The notes: generated by a model not told the origin, from the sequence alone. A stretch of 64,000 nucleotides of DNA from JAVJRN01 sp040218415 (GCA_040218415.1 JAVJRN010000055.1:1-64000), one strand, 5' to 3'; counted from the first letter of the stretch, positions 26,488 through 36,697 are shown. A program made the numbers and translations.

Positions 26488-27474
26488 ATGACAAACAAGA
26501 TGAAAGCAATGGTCGCCACAGGATACGGATCGCCTGAAGTGCTACAGCTCAAAGAGGTAAACAAACCTGAACCAAAAGAAAATGAAGTACTGGTCAAAGT
26601 AATGACGGCTGCTGCAACTACAGCAGATGCCATGATGCGCACCGGAAAACCTTATTTTGCCAGACTTGTCATCGGTCTAACCAAACCCAAAAAAGGCATT
26701 CCTGGAACAGGATTCGCGGGCGTTGTGGAGCAGGTAGGGAAAGACGTCACTGATTTCCAAGTGGGTGATCGCGTATTTGGGGAAACTGCATTTGGTTTCA
26801 GCTCGAATGCCGAATATCTCACCATATCAGAGGAGGGTATTATCCTTCCCATGCCTGAAAATCTTGATTTTACGGAAGCAGCAAATTTTTGCGATGGACA
26901 TCTTACTTCCTTCAACTTTTTGCAAGAAATAGCCAAGGTCAAGCCAAATGACAGGGTATTGATTAATGGTGCTTCCGGTGCGCTTGGGACCTCAGCAGTG
27001 CAGATTGCTAAGCATATGGGCGCTCATGTGACAGCCGTCTGCAGTGGCAGAAACACTGGTTTAGTAAAATCACTAGGTGCGAATGAAGTCATTGATTATC
27101 AGCAAAAGGATTTTACAAAAAGTGGAAAGCAATACGATTACGTGTTTGATACCATCGGCAAAAGCTCCTTTAGTACCTGCAAAAAAATACTGACTGAAAG
27201 TGGCGTATATCTCTCCCCTGTCTTAAAATTTTCTCTACTCTGGCAAATGATTTTCACATTCTTCTTCAGCAAGCAAAAAGCTAAGTTCGAAGCAACCGGA
27301 ACAAACGAGGAAGAAAAGCTGCGCTTCATGCTTTCTTGCGTAGTTGATATCTATCGAAAAGGAGGCCTCAAAACGGTTATCGACCGTCAATTTCCTTTAG
27401 AAAAACTCGCCGAAGCGCATCGATACATTGATGCAGGTCACAAAAAAGGAAATGTAGTCATTGTCACCGCTTAA
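26488..27474 (+). CDS. Zinc-independent MDR-family NAD(P)H oxidoreductase
   Basis: A 328-residue medium-chain dehydrogenase/reductase of the quinone-oxidoreductase type. N-terminal GroES-like part (about 1-125, GTGFAGVVEQVG, VGDRVFGE) and a nucleotide-binding domain with GASGALGTSAVQIAK (about 168-182) and GANEVIDY. No structural zinc Cys cluster and no catalytic Cys/His zinc ligands are seen. Typical substrates are quinones or enals, reduced with NADPH. It is 11 bases before the LRR lipoprotein gene, so they share a transcript; the regulator gene lies directly upstream. Confidence 0.88.
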   Translation: MTNKMKAMVATGYGSPEVLQLKEVNKPEPKENEVLVKVMTAAATTADAMMRTGKPYFARLVIGLTKPKKGIPGTGFAGVVEQVGKDVTDFQVGDRVFGETAFGFSSNAEYLTISEEGIILPMPENLDFTEAANFCDGHLTSFNFLQEIAKVKPNDRVLINGASGALGTSAVQIAKHMGAHVTAVCSGRNTGLVKSLGANEVIDYQQKDFTKSGKQYDYVFDTIGKSSFSTCKKILTESGVYLSPVLKFSLLWQMIFTFFFSKQKAKFEATGTNEEEKLRFMLSCVVDIYRKGGLKTVIDRQFPLEKLAEAHRYIDAGHKKGNVVIVTA

Positions 27475-27485
27475 CAATAGAAAAG

Positions 27486-28430
27486 ATGAACAAGAACAAT
27501 AAAACACTATCCAATCTCCTATTTATAGGGTTTTTCCTAACCTTAGCCAGTTGCACCGAAAAGGAGGATTCCATTCGACCAGAACCCCAGTTACCCATCG
27601 AACCAACGATTTATGTTGATCTTCCCGATGAAAATTTTGAAAGAAAACTCATCGAACTTGGTTTTGACACGGATGATTCGATCAATCACCGCATGCTGAA
27701 ATCAGACGCATTGCAAGTCATTTCATTGGAAGTCGACAGTTCGATAGGAACACCTGAAGAAGAAAAAATAACCGATCTCACGGGCATTGAAGCTTTCGAA
27801 AATCTCGTATTCTTATCCGCTGGAAATAATTTACTGAATGAAGTAAACTTAAGCGCAAATACGCAACTCGAATCAATACAATTTGATGCCAACTATCTCC
27901 AAAGTCTTGATGTAAGTCACAACACAAAGCTGACTGACATTAGCCTCGTACTCAATGATCTCACCAAAATCACTGGGTTAAATGAAGCCACGAACCTTAA
28001 AACCCTGAACCTTTCGTGGAACTACCTCGAAGACTTGTCAGTCAACAACGCAAGTTTGGAAGGCCTCAATGTCGAAAACAATCTCCTTGCAACATTGAAC
28101 GTGACTGGCTGTGGTTCCTTAACTAGTATCATAGCGAAACAAAATGCGCTTAAAACCATCGATCTCAGCACCAATATAGCATTGAAATACGTGACGCTTT
28201 CTGCAAACAACATGATCGAGATGAATCTTGAAAACAACTTAAATATCGAAAAACTATGGCTCTCATGGAATGAACTCAAGTCTTTGGATGTAGGCAATCT
28301 TGCACTGTTAAACCTACTCGATATCAGACAAAATTCGGCGCTAACTTGCATCAAAATAGCGCAAGGCCAGCTGATTGACACAGTAAATAAACAAGATCAT
28401 CAGGAGTTAAACACGGACTTTTGTCCATAA
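27486..28430 (+). CDS. Leucine-rich-repeat lipoprotein
   Basis: A 314-residue lipoprotein (lipobox LASC, Cys23) with a non-repeat section (about 35-90, VDLPDENFERKLIELGFD) and about ten LRR units of roughly 20 residues (LESIQFDANYLQSLDVSHN, LKTLNLSWNYLEDLSV). It ends with a short Cys cap (LTCIKI...TDFCP). Such surface LRR proteins bind proteins or glycans; the ligand is unknown. Second gene of a pair with the oxidoreductase. Confidence 0.85.
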   Translation: MNKNNKTLSNLLFIGFFLTLASCTEKEDSIRPEPQLPIEPTIYVDLPDENFERKLIELGFDTDDSINHRMLKSDALQVISLEVDSSIGTPEEEKITDLTGIEAFENLVFLSAGNNLLNEVNLSANTQLESIQFDANYLQSLDVSHNTKLTDISLVLNDLTKITGLNEATNLKTLNLSWNYLEDLSVNNASLEGLNVENNLLATLNVTGCGSLTSIIAKQNALKTIDLSTNIALKYVTLSANNMIEMNLENNLNIEKLWLSWNELKSLDVGNLALLNLLDIRQNSALTCIKIAQGQLIDTVNKQDHQELNTDFCP

Positions 28431-28471
28431 GACTGTCAACTCATTAAAGCATTAATGATAATTCCACAAAA

Positions 28472-29108
28472 ATGGAGTGGATAAATAGTTGAGTGGATAA
28501 ATAATGGATTAACAAGGTTGCTGGGATATAGATTAGATGAAATAAAGGGCAATCTATTGAATGACCTCCTGTTCAATAAAGATACACCCATTCTTGATCC
28601 CAATGAGCTGCACAAGACGATGGCTGAAAATCATTCCATCAATGAAGAGATGGAAATACGCACAAAAAAAGGTGATCTATTGGCTGTACTGGTCAATATT
28701 ACGCCAATCCTTGACTATGAACTAAATCCTGAAAAGTACATTTCGATCATTTCAGACATCAGCGTTCAAAAAGAAAATGAAAGAGCTTTGGTGCGCCAAG
28801 AGAAAAAAATTGAAAGTCAGAAGCTGTTACTGGAAACAAAAAACGAGCAACTTCAAGTAACGCTGGATGAACTTAGGAAGGTTAAAATCAATCGTAAATC
28901 ACTCTTTTTTAGCATTACAACGGCTATCGTGCTCGTCATTCTCACTGAGGCCTTTATTGATCCAATAATCGATGAATACTCTTCATTCAATGTCTACATC
29001 AGTCTTTCCGGTAAAATTTTAATCGCGCTCATGTTGAAACCAATGGAGAATGTATACGAGCGAATTCTGTTAAAAAGAGCCGTGAATTTGAAGTCTGATT
29101 CGATTTGA
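28472..29108 (+). pseudogene. PAS/coiled-coil/membrane protein, 5' end broken by a 16-bp duplication
   Basis: An intact frame from 28518 encodes a PAS core (LLGYRLDEIKGNLLNDLLF, then IISDISVQKENE), a coiled coil (ERALVRQEKKIESQ) and a C-terminal membrane region (about 135-180, SITTAIVLVILTEAFIDP). Upstream, gagtggataaata occurs twice, at 28475 and 28491. Removing one 16-base copy joins ATG 28472 (MEWIN) to NGLTRLLGY, restoring the usual PAS start 'EWIN'. The duplication therefore frameshifts the gene; only an internal TTG (28518) could start. Even repaired, the PAS lacks its first strand, so the gene may have been truncated earlier. Confidence 0.6.
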
Positions 29109-29314
29109 TTGTTAAAGACCTATACATGCCAATTTTCATGTAGTTATGTTAATAACTATCGGTTAAAATACTAGCACATATTCGGCAAAAACATGGCTCA
29201 TAAGCTGAATCAATTTTGGTTTCACAAAAAAATCCAGAAAGTTTATCGATACACCGCAAGTTTTCAAATTGAATGGCATCTAAGGAACCATAGTCAATCA
29301 TAAACCTTGAACTC

Positions 29315-29749
29315 ATGAAAAACATCAAACACATGATTATGTGCCTCCCTTTATTCTTAGCAATGATTGGATGGGCACAGCCCGGATCTGGAAACGGAAG
29401 AGGATCCGGAGGTGGCGGTCGACCACAACCTGGCGAAATGGCCGAAAGGGAAAAGCAAATGCTCTATAAGCAAGTATCAGATTTGAGTGAAGACCAAAAA
29501 TTATTGATCGACGGGATATATGCTGAATTTTCTAAAACCATAATAGAAACCTTCGAAAAAAATAGAGGATCAGGGGACCGTGAAGCGATGAGAACTCAAA
29601 TTCAAGCTGTCAGGAAGGAAAAAGACGAGCTATTGATGGATGTACTTTCTGCAACGCAATACCAAAAGTTTGACGAAACCAGAAAATCCTTCATAGCGAA
29701 TAGGCGCAAACGAGGAGAGGAAAACACTGAAAACGAATCTCCTCAATAG
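29315..29749 (+). CDS. LTXXQ/Spy-like periplasmic protein
   Basis: A 144-residue exported protein: signal peptide (about 1-22, IGWAQ), a Gly/Arg/Pro-rich linker, then a helical section with LSEDQKLLIDGIYAEF and LSATQYQKFDETRKSF, similar to the LTxxQ repeats of Spy/CpxP-type periplasmic chaperones. It lies 11 bases upstream of the outer-membrane barrel gene, a pairing common in Bacteroidota, and may help the barrel through the periplasm (inference). Confidence 0.7.
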   Translation: MKNIKHMIMCLPLFLAMIGWAQPGSGNGRGSGGGGRPQPGEMAEREKQMLYKQVSDLSEDQKLLIDGIYAEFSKTIIETFEKNRGSGDREAMRTQIQAVRKEKDELLMDVLSATQYQKFDETRKSFIANRRKRGEENTENESPQ

Positions 29750-29760
29750 CACTCATCCAC

Positions 29761-32481
29761 ATGAAGTTAGCAATCAGCGCACTATTATTGGTGTGCAGTT
29801 TTGGTGCATTTACTCAAGGCATTAACCTTCATCAGGTCAAAGGTCAAATTCTGGATCAGAGTAATCAAGAGGCTATTCCCGGTGCTTCCGTTTTAATGAT
29901 AAACGTGAAAGACTCCCTGAAATCGGGATTTGGCATTACTGATGGTGAAGGCTACTTCAAGATCTCTAAATTAGAGCAAGCCTTCTATAAACTGGTCATC
30001 AGAAGTGTGGGATTTGAGCCTGCATCCAGTATTGTTCGTATCAAAGAAGACGCTGATTTTGGAGTCCTCATTCTGGTACCTTCCGTCACCCAACTTGCCG
30101 ATATTGAAATTCAAGGAGAAGTGGTTCCCGTTGAGCAAAAAGGTGATACCACGCAGTATAATGCTGCCGCTTTTAAAACCAATCCAGATGCCACTGGTGC
30201 TGATTTGGTGGCTAAAATGCCCGGCCTTATTGTGGACAATTCAGGCGTCACGGCAAATGGCGAAGCAATAAAGCAGGTGCTACTGGATGGTAAGCGTTTT
30301 TTCGGCACGGATCCATTGCTTTCGCTCAACAATATTCCAGCTGATATTATAGATCAAATCCAGATTTATGATGAACTCAGCGATCGATCTAGGTTTACGG
30401 GTTTCGATGATGGAAACACCACAAAAACCATGAACGTGGTAACCAAAAGTAACCGTAAAAATGGCGAATTTGGGAGAACCTACGCGGGTTATGGTACTCA
30501 CGACAGATATGATGTTGGAGGGGTATTGAACTCTTTTAACGATAACCGCCGAGTAACACTACTTGGGATGAGTAACAATATAAACAAGCAAAACTTTTCC
30601 AATGATGACCTTGCTGGAATTAGCACTGGAGGCAGAAGAGGCGGAGGAAGAGGAACGCAAAATGCCACGACTTCTGCCAATCAGGATGGCATTACTAAGA
30701 CCAATATGGTTGGATTGAATTACAGTGATCAACTGGGTGAACGTACGGAAATTCAGTCGAGCTATTTCTACAACAACTCCAATAATGAGCAGTACCAAGT
30801 GTTATCGAGAACCTCGGTATTCAGAGGAAATACGCAATATTATTCGGAATCATCTAATGCAGACACTGACAACAGTAATCATCGGCTAAACTTGAGAATC
30901 GATCATAAAATCAATAAAAACGCCGAACTACTCCTCCGATCTTCTGTCAGTACGCAAGACAATGAGTCAGCTGAGCTAACCCTAGCCGACACCAAAAATG
31001 AAGCTAACGAGATCCTCAATAATACTGATAATAGCTATGAAAGCAATATTCAAGCTTTGCAGATCAATAACACCTTGACCTACCTGCAAAAACTGAATAG
31101 CATTGGTAGAACATTTTCAATCACGGCATCTGGCAGTCTCCAACCCCGCGATCGAAATAGCACTTTCCAAGATCAAAACGCTGATTCTTTGCTGAATTAT
31201 CAAACACAGGAAAATGTAAAATCCTTTGCCGCCAAACTAGGATTTAATGAGCCTGTTGGCTCTTTTGGACAGCTGTCTTTGGACTATGATCTGGACTACA
31301 ACAACAGAGTTTCCGACAAAAAAACCTACGACATTTCACTATCAAATGATGAGCGCTATCTTGTAGAAGGACTTTCCAATGACTTTTCGAGTGGCTATAC
31401 GACACATAACACTTCCCTTTCTTACGCTTATAGAAACTATGATAACTTCTTTCGCTTAAGGGCCAGTTATCAATATGCAGGCTTGGTCAATGATCAGGTC
31501 TTTCCAGTCGAATCCCAGCTCAAATTGCAGTTCAACAATGTCCTCATTTCTGCTATGGGGAGGTTAAAGGTTGGCACCAATGGCAATCTAATGCTACGAT
31601 ACAATACCAATACAGACGCACCAAGTGTCAATCAATTGCAAGAGGTCATAGACAACAGAAATCCACTTTTCCTCAATACTGGAAATAAAAACCTTGGTCA
31701 GGCATACTCTCACAGCCTGATCTCCCGGTTTAATAAAAATAATATGGATAAGAACCTCACCTTCTCCAATTTTACGATGCTCAGCCAAACCATGAATTAT
31801 ATCGGTGATGCTACCACCATCATACAATCGGATACTTTACTGCAAGGTGACGTAAAAGTGTTGGAAGGCGCCCAACTATCCATGCCCAAAAACCTGAACG
31901 GCTATTGGGATGTTCGCAACAGTAGCACCTTTGGCAAAATGGTGTCTCCGCTAAAATCAAACATCAATGGCACCATCTCTATTGGTTACACACGAATTCC
32001 AGGATTGATCAATGACGAGGTGAACTATGCCAACAGAATTTCCGGATCAGTAAGACTCAATATTGCGAGCAACATCAGCGAGCATATTGACTTCAATGTT
32101 TTTGGAAGCATTACTGCCAATCAAGTGGTCAACTCCGTGCAAAGCAATAGTGATTCGAAGTATTTCACCCAGCTACTAGGCGGTAAATTCAACTTCATTT
32201 TTGGCAATGATTGGGTATTCAGAACCGATATTAATTACGTGAATTATAAGGGATTGAGTACCAATTCTGATGCCAAATATGCACTCTGGAACATGGCTGT
32301 GGCCAAAAAGGTGTTTGCTAAAAAACAAGGAGAATTTGAGCTAAAAGCTTTTGACTTACTTGGTGTAAATCAAAGCCTCACGCAACAAGTCACCAATATC
32401 TATGTGGAGGAAAAAAACACACAGGTTCTACAAACTTACTTTTTGATGTCCTTTTCTTATCGAATTAGCAAATTCCATTGA
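29761..32481 (+). CDS. Outer-membrane beta-barrel protein with carboxypeptidase-regulatory-like N-terminus
   Basis: A 906-residue protein: signal peptide (about 1-19), a carboxypeptidase-regulatory-like beta sandwich (about 25-115, VKGQILDQSNQEAIPGASV), a TonB-receptor plug-like section (about 125-240, LVAKMPGLIVDNSGVTANGE), and a large beta-barrel (about 270-906). This matches the OMP_b-brl_3 type of Bacteroidota TonB-dependent receptor relatives. The RRGGGRG loop echoes the Gly/Arg-rich linker of the preceding gene product. Substrate unknown, and no degradative genes are adjacent. Confidence 0.85.
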   Translation: MKLAISALLLVCSFGAFTQGINLHQVKGQILDQSNQEAIPGASVLMINVKDSLKSGFGITDGEGYFKISKLEQAFYKLVIRSVGFEPASSIVRIKEDADFGVLILVPSVTQLADIEIQGEVVPVEQKGDTTQYNAAAFKTNPDATGADLVAKMPGLIVDNSGVTANGEAIKQVLLDGKRFFGTDPLLSLNNIPADIIDQIQIYDELSDRSRFTGFDDGNTTKTMNVVTKSNRKNGEFGRTYAGYGTHDRYDVGGVLNSFNDNRRVTLLGMSNNINKQNFSNDDLAGISTGGRRGGGRGTQNATTSANQDGITKTNMVGLNYSDQLGERTEIQSSYFYNNSNNEQYQVLSRTSVFRGNTQYYSESSNADTDNSNHRLNLRIDHKINKNAELLLRSSVSTQDNESAELTLADTKNEANEILNNTDNSYESNIQALQINNTLTYLQKLNSIGRTFSITASGSLQPRDRNSTFQDQNADSLLNYQTQENVKSFAAKLGFNEPVGSFGQLSLDYDLDYNNRVSDKKTYDISLSNDERYLVEGLSNDFSSGYTTHNTSLSYAYRNYDNFFRLRASYQYAGLVNDQVFPVESQLKLQFNNVLISAMGRLKVGTNGNLMLRYNTNTDAPSVNQLQEVIDNRNPLFLNTGNKNLGQAYSHSLISRFNKNNMDKNLTFSNFTMLSQTMNYIGDATTIIQSDTLLQGDVKVLEGAQLSMPKNLNGYWDVRNSSTFGKMVSPLKSNINGTISIGYTRIPGLINDEVNYANRISGSVRLNIASNISEHIDFNVFGSITANQVVNSVQSNSDSKYFTQLLGGKFNFIFGNDWVFRTDINYVNYKGLSTNSDAKYALWNMAVAKKVFAKKQGEFELKAFDLLGVNQSLTQQVTNIYVEEKNTQVLQTYFLMSFSYRISKFH

Positions 32482-33427
32482 TCAAATCAATTAAAGTACA
32501 AATTTCCATCTCTTTTAACTGACTTTGATATTGGTGAAAAATAGCTCCACAGTAGTTGTGAAAGAGTTTGCAAAAAGCTTGGATCAATGAAAGATATCTT
32601 ACTGTCTGAAATGTACCAGGATGCCTTGATGAATAATTCTTTTGGTTTAATGGACACCTTTTCAAAGAAATGATATTTGAAAGCTTAATGGATAGAATGA
32701 CAAAGCTCCGGCCATTTTACAATACAATAAACCATCCATTCTCTAAACACCTATTGCCCTAGGTTTTTCGGAGGTATTCATCAAGGTTCCACCAGGTTCA
32801 GAATAATTGGTCGAATTCCAAAAACTAATAAACTCTTCTAAATACTTGAGCTATCCCTCTACCTAAAATAAAAACCCACTTCAACCTATTAGATTAATAA
32901 GGTTACAAGAAGTAACCTCATTAATGGATGGCTTATTAGCTACTCGATCATCCATTCTTCGGTGAGCAGTCATCATTTGTTCTTATTGGGTCGTATGAAA
33001 AGCCTGATAAAAACATTACCCACCTAGTCTTAGCCTCTCGCGGAGACTCTAATATCTTGATGGTCAGTGAATGTCCAATCTCTGCTGTGTAATCTCATGA
33101 ATAGATCGAGTAGATCATTCAATAGGGTAATTGTGTTGTTGCCAAAACTGAAAGGCTGCTCCAATGCCGGCGTTGTAGGATGCTTCCCCAAATAGATGGA
33201 GAAATTCAAGGACAATTGGATCAAGTGATTGAGGAAATATCTCTACGGATATGCGCTCATGGATAATCTCCCATTAGCAATGACAGCCTGTAATCCTATA
33301 AATGTGCAATGGAACAGTTTCTGTAGCTCAATAAAGTGCACACTCAAATAAGAGCATGCGGCGCTGCTGGTAGTGAAAAATGGAATTCATAACTGAGCGT
33401 CCTTTAATCAAGCAAAATTATCTTTTT
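32482..33427. other. Long intergenic region, no gene seen
   Basis: About 940 bases. Short frames on both strands (for example 33030-33224 minus) have no recognisable content or ribosome site. No repeat of the two dispersed families was found. It may hold decayed genes that I cannot identify. Confidence 0.4.
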
Positions 33428-34189
33428 ATGAAAAAGCACTTTTTACCCATTGTGATCATAGGCCTAATACTCATTTCTACATCGGTTTGCCCTGCTCAGG
33501 TGAGGGTAACGGCTGAAAGTGGTGCTGCTATCAATGGTTACAATGATGTGAGATATGCCAATGTTGCCGGTAACATGGGCTCATTTTTTTCGCTTACCGG
33601 CGATTTTCAGAATCAAGAGGTAGTGCCTTATATCCGTCTGGAAGTCAAATGGCAATTTTTGGAGCGTAATACGATTGAAGCCACTGCCGCGCCATTGGCC
33701 TTTGAATACTCGGGGATTAAGAAGCCTGTAGCATTTGGAGATTTAACGTACTCAGGTGAGGGCGTGCAGGCGAGGTATGAGTTTAATACTTATAGGCTGA
33801 GTTATCGATATTTGGTGGCTGATGGTACTAAATGGCAAATTGGTCTGGGTGGAACGGTGCTCATGCGCGACGCACGAATTGCTCTGACTCAAGGAGCGCA
33901 AGAAGAAGAAACCACAGATTTGGGATTTGTGCCCTTGCTAAGCTTTGATATTCGCTACGAAGCAACAAACACTTTGCATCTATTATTGAAAGGTGACGCA
34001 CTCGTAGGACCACAAGGCAGAGCGGAAGATATTTTTGTAGGCATCAATCACGAGGTATGGGCTCCCGGGTTCCGCTATCGTTTGGGTTACCGAATCATAG
34101 AAGGTGGTGCAGACGTAGCTCAGGTTTACAATTTTTCATTGATTCATTTTGCCGCACTCGGAGTAAGCTATCAGTTTCAGGGGTGGTAA
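33428..34189 (+). CDS. Outer-membrane beta-barrel protein, unknown ligand
   Basis: A 253-residue protein with signal peptide (about 1-24, STSVCPAQ) followed by alternating-polarity strands (TYRLSYRYLV, WQIGLGGTVLM, SFDIRYEA) and a C-terminal aromatic end (ALGVSYQFQGW), as expected of a small outer-membrane barrel. ATG 33428 precedes the signal peptide. No family motif recognised. Monocistronic. Confidence 0.65.
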   Translation: MKKHFLPIVIIGLILISTSVCPAQVRVTAESGAAINGYNDVRYANVAGNMGSFFSLTGDFQNQEVVPYIRLEVKWQFLERNTIEATAAPLAFEYSGIKKPVAFGDLTYSGEGVQARYEFNTYRLSYRYLVADGTKWQIGLGGTVLMRDARIALTQGAQEEETTDLGFVPLLSFDIRYEATNTLHLLLKGDALVGPQGRAEDIFVGINHEVWAPGFRYRLGYRIIEGGADVAQVYNFSLIHFAALGVSYQFQGW

Positions 34190-34321
34190 GCTTTCGAAAA
34201 TATCTGCTGGCTTAAAGTCAAAACAAGATAGGTATACCCTTACTCGCATGCCTTAGCAAAACGACTTGGCAAGGTCTCTTTATTTAATTCGTCAAAGTCG
34301 TGGAAACAATGAATCCATTGT

Positions 34322-34729
34322 CTACTCAATTCGCTTACGCATTTCTTTCTTTTCGCTGTGCTTTTTCTTATTGTTCAAGCGTTTTCTCTTGCTTGCTTTT
34401 GTAGGAGCTGTTGGTTTTCTAGGCTTTCGTTTTGCAAAGGATTTGGCAAGTATGCGATCCAATTTCTTGAAAGCTATTTCTTTGTTTTTGAGTTGCGCAC
34501 GCGCTCCATCTGCTGTGATGATCAGGTCACCATCATTCGTTATCTTAGTTTTGTTCGCTGCGATGACCATTTCTTTTTGTAGCGCACTCAGCTTTTCAGA
34601 ATTCATCACGTTCCATCTCAGCTGGACTTTTGTTTCCACTTTGTTCACGTGCTGACCACCCGACCCGCCACTTCGCGCTGTGGTAACTGATACTTCTTGT
34701 TTGATGTCACTTACATTGATTCTCTGCAT
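34322..34729 (-). CDS. arfB: ArfB-type peptidyl-tRNA hydrolase (ribosome rescue)
   Basis: A 135-residue protein of the release-factor-like ArfB/YaeJ family. The catalytic GGQ lies in ARSGGSGGQHVNKVETKV near residue 30, and the C-terminal tail is long and basic (KRKPRKPTAPTKASKRKRL...), as needed to enter the empty mRNA channel of a stalled ribosome. It hydrolyses peptidyl-tRNA on non-stop ribosomes. Length matches the family. ATG 34729 precedes the fold; the longer frame begins with TTG. Confidence 0.9.
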   Translation of the reverse strand: MQRINVSDIKQEVSVTTARSGGSGGQHVNKVETKVQLRWNVMNSEKLSALQKEMVIAANKTKITNDGDLIITADGARAQLKNKEIAFKKLDRILAKSFAKRKPRKPTAPTKASKRKRLNNKKKHSEKKEMRKRIE

Positions 34730-34750
34730 TAGGAAAAAACTATTACTCAA

Positions 34751-35052
34751 TTAGAATTCATTTCGAAATTAGAATAAAGAATGCCAATGAAAGGCGATTT
34801 TTTCAGGATTGCAACCATTCCAACTTTTAAATCTAATCTGCTTGTTTGGTTCTTAATTGTTTACCCTTTTAGAAAAAGAGTGACGAACAAAAAACATTAA
34901 TAATCCATAAATTTCTTAAAATAATTTCATTTCGAATGGTCGATGACTAAATTACCCATTCCGCTATTCAGCCGAAAAGACTCAGCGACGATAATTTTCA
35001 AGGCATTGAAAGCGGACTCCTAAAAAGACTTCAATAAAACGATTTTCGGAAT
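34751..35052. other. Divergent intergenic region
   Basis: About 300 AT-rich bases between the divergent arfB-like and Cys-rich lipoprotein genes. Presumed to hold both promoters; no clear box, repeat or gene was seen. Confidence 0.35.
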
Positions 35053-35991
35053 ATGAAATTAAAAGTTTGGTTCTACACCATCACATCTATCTCAATAGGT
35101 ATCAGCATGTTTTCTTGCTCGAATGAAGACGTCAGCAATGACATCAATGCAAGTCAGCTAGAGCAGTATACCCCAGATCAAGCAGATTGGTCAACTTTCG
35201 CAACCAAACCCTTTGTAGGCGGCACCAATACTTCCCATGATCCTGATGGTGTAGGTTGGTTATCTCCTGAATCTTGGGCTGCCGCCGAATGGGATGGAAC
35301 CATCTATAACCCTTCGGAAATGAGTAAGGAAAAATTGGTAGAATGCCTTTGCCCTAGTGTAGATCAAGTAAGAGGTATTCGAGAAGTGTTTTACAAGCAT
35401 AAACCTTTCGCAGATAATAAAAATCCAACCAAAGCCGAGGTTGATGAGTGGCATAGAATAGCCATCAATCACGTTCGCGCATTGGTCGGCTACACAAGTG
35501 AAGATCGTCAGGTGAAGAAAGACCATTGTCTCTTTGCGCGTGCGCTCTGGGGCGATGAGAGAAAATTCACGACCATGTGGGATGCAAAATACCCAGGTAA
35601 TATGGGGTCAGCTGCAGGTCCATGTCAAGGATCTGGAAATGCTCACTGCGGTGCAAGCTTCATCCCTAATGCTGATGATCAAGCCCCCTACTTACATGAT
35701 CATCATACTGTTTGCACAGCGGGGCAAGGCGCAGAGGGAGTCTTTAACGGACCAAAATCAAACATTCCTTGGTCGTTGAAGTGGTCTCGTGGGTTTTGTA
35801 ATACGCTTATAGCGGAAGGTTTTTGGGGTGGTCATGTTGGGCCTTGGTTTCACCGAGAGACATTTGGTTTCAGCTTCTGGGACAATGATCCGAGCAACAA
35901 TAACAACAACGCCATCTTGCGTGCAAAGTGGTCAGGCACATTAATGCCTAGTCTTTACTGTAATCCATCAGAGCCGGATTGTGATTCTTAA
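35053..35991 (+). CDS. Cys-rich lipoprotein of unknown function
   Basis: A 312-residue lipoprotein (lipobox MFSC, Cys22). The mature part is rich in Trp, His and Cys (nine Cys after the lipidated one: ECLCP, DHCLF, GPCQG, AHCGA, TVCTA, GFCNT, LYCNPSEPDC) and ends in a Cys-closed tail. Motifs such as DEWHRIAINHVRALVGY, YLHDHHTVC and GGHVGPWFHRE could hold a metal site. The disulfide-like pattern and lack of a known fold make it a candidate new secreted family. Alone in a repeat-free area. Confidence 0.65.
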   Translation: MKLKVWFYTITSISIGISMFSCSNEDVSNDINASQLEQYTPDQADWSTFATKPFVGGTNTSHDPDGVGWLSPESWAAAEWDGTIYNPSEMSKEKLVECLCPSVDQVRGIREVFYKHKPFADNKNPTKAEVDEWHRIAINHVRALVGYTSEDRQVKKDHCLFARALWGDERKFTTMWDAKYPGNMGSAAGPCQGSGNAHCGASFIPNADDQAPYLHDHHTVCTAGQGAEGVFNGPKSNIPWSLKWSRGFCNTLIAEGFWGGHVGPWFHRETFGFSFWDNDPSNNNNNAILRAKWSGTLMPSLYCNPSEPDCDS

Positions 35992-36426
35992 GATAGTTAG
36001 TTTAAGTACAATAGAGTCATAAGCGAATGCAAAGGAAACATGTGCAAAGTATCCCAAACATTTAGATTTGGGTTGCACAATAAAAAACCACACCTCAAAT
36101 AAGAAATGAAAATTTATCCTCCCAGATCATAAGCATAATTGATCAGAACACCTACAAGAGGTTGGTTAAGGAAAAAGTACTGATAAGGGGTCAAGTTAAG
36201 ATATGAGACTTTTTGATCATTTCGACCGAAAAATCAAAACTCGACCAAAAATATTCTCAGTCGATTTTTCAACCTTTAAAACAGACCCTAAAATAACGTG
36301 CCGTAAAGAAGTTCTGGCAGAAGGCTTTAGGCGTGCTCAAGTTAGAGGTGGAGGCTAAGAAATAAAAAAACCACTCGTTTGAGTAACTTTTAGTAGTTCG
36401 TAGAAGGCTATGATTTGCTTTAATAA

Positions 36427-36615
36427 TCAGGCAGTTATGTGATTTAGATAAAACATTTTGTAAAACATAAAAGCTTCATTTATCGGAAGCGGCACACATC
36501 CATGATAAAAGAGATTATGATTTAGAACTTTATATAAACTGCCGTGCTCAAAAAGGAAGTCTACATAAGAATACAGCCTCTGCCTTTCGACAAATGATTT
36601 TCTCAACTTATCCAA
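36427..36615 (-). pseudogene. Relic of class III fructose-1,6-bisphosphatase
   Basis: A 62-codon minus-strand frame reads SYVDFLFEHGSLYKV then NHNLFYHGCVPLPINEAF, closely resembling the FLFEKGSMYL-x-YN-NLLYHGCIPLNEDF region of class III FBPase (FBPase_2 family), an enzyme of more than 600 residues. Sequence on both sides does not continue the match. It is therefore an internal fragment of a lost gluconeogenesis gene. It lies next to the end of the polysaccharide locus, suggesting a rearrangement border. Confidence 0.6.
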
Positions 36616-36697
36616 TAGGCCTCTCTCCTCTAGGGTGAGAGAATATTTCTAAATTCCCCAAAAACTAAGATGGTTAAAATCAAATCATAAAGACGAA

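Noticed and set aside
29149..29334. 61-codon minus-strand frame upstream of the LTXXQ-like gene
   Set aside because: Overlaps the real start of the plus-strand gene and shows no family features.
33030..33224. 64-codon minus-strand frame
   Set aside because: No ribosome site, motif or neighbour supporting it.
36303..36365. Short stretch VKKFWQKALGVLKLEVEAKK with stop
   Set aside because: Protein-like, perhaps the end of a lost gene, but too short to name and an in-frame stop lies just upstream.
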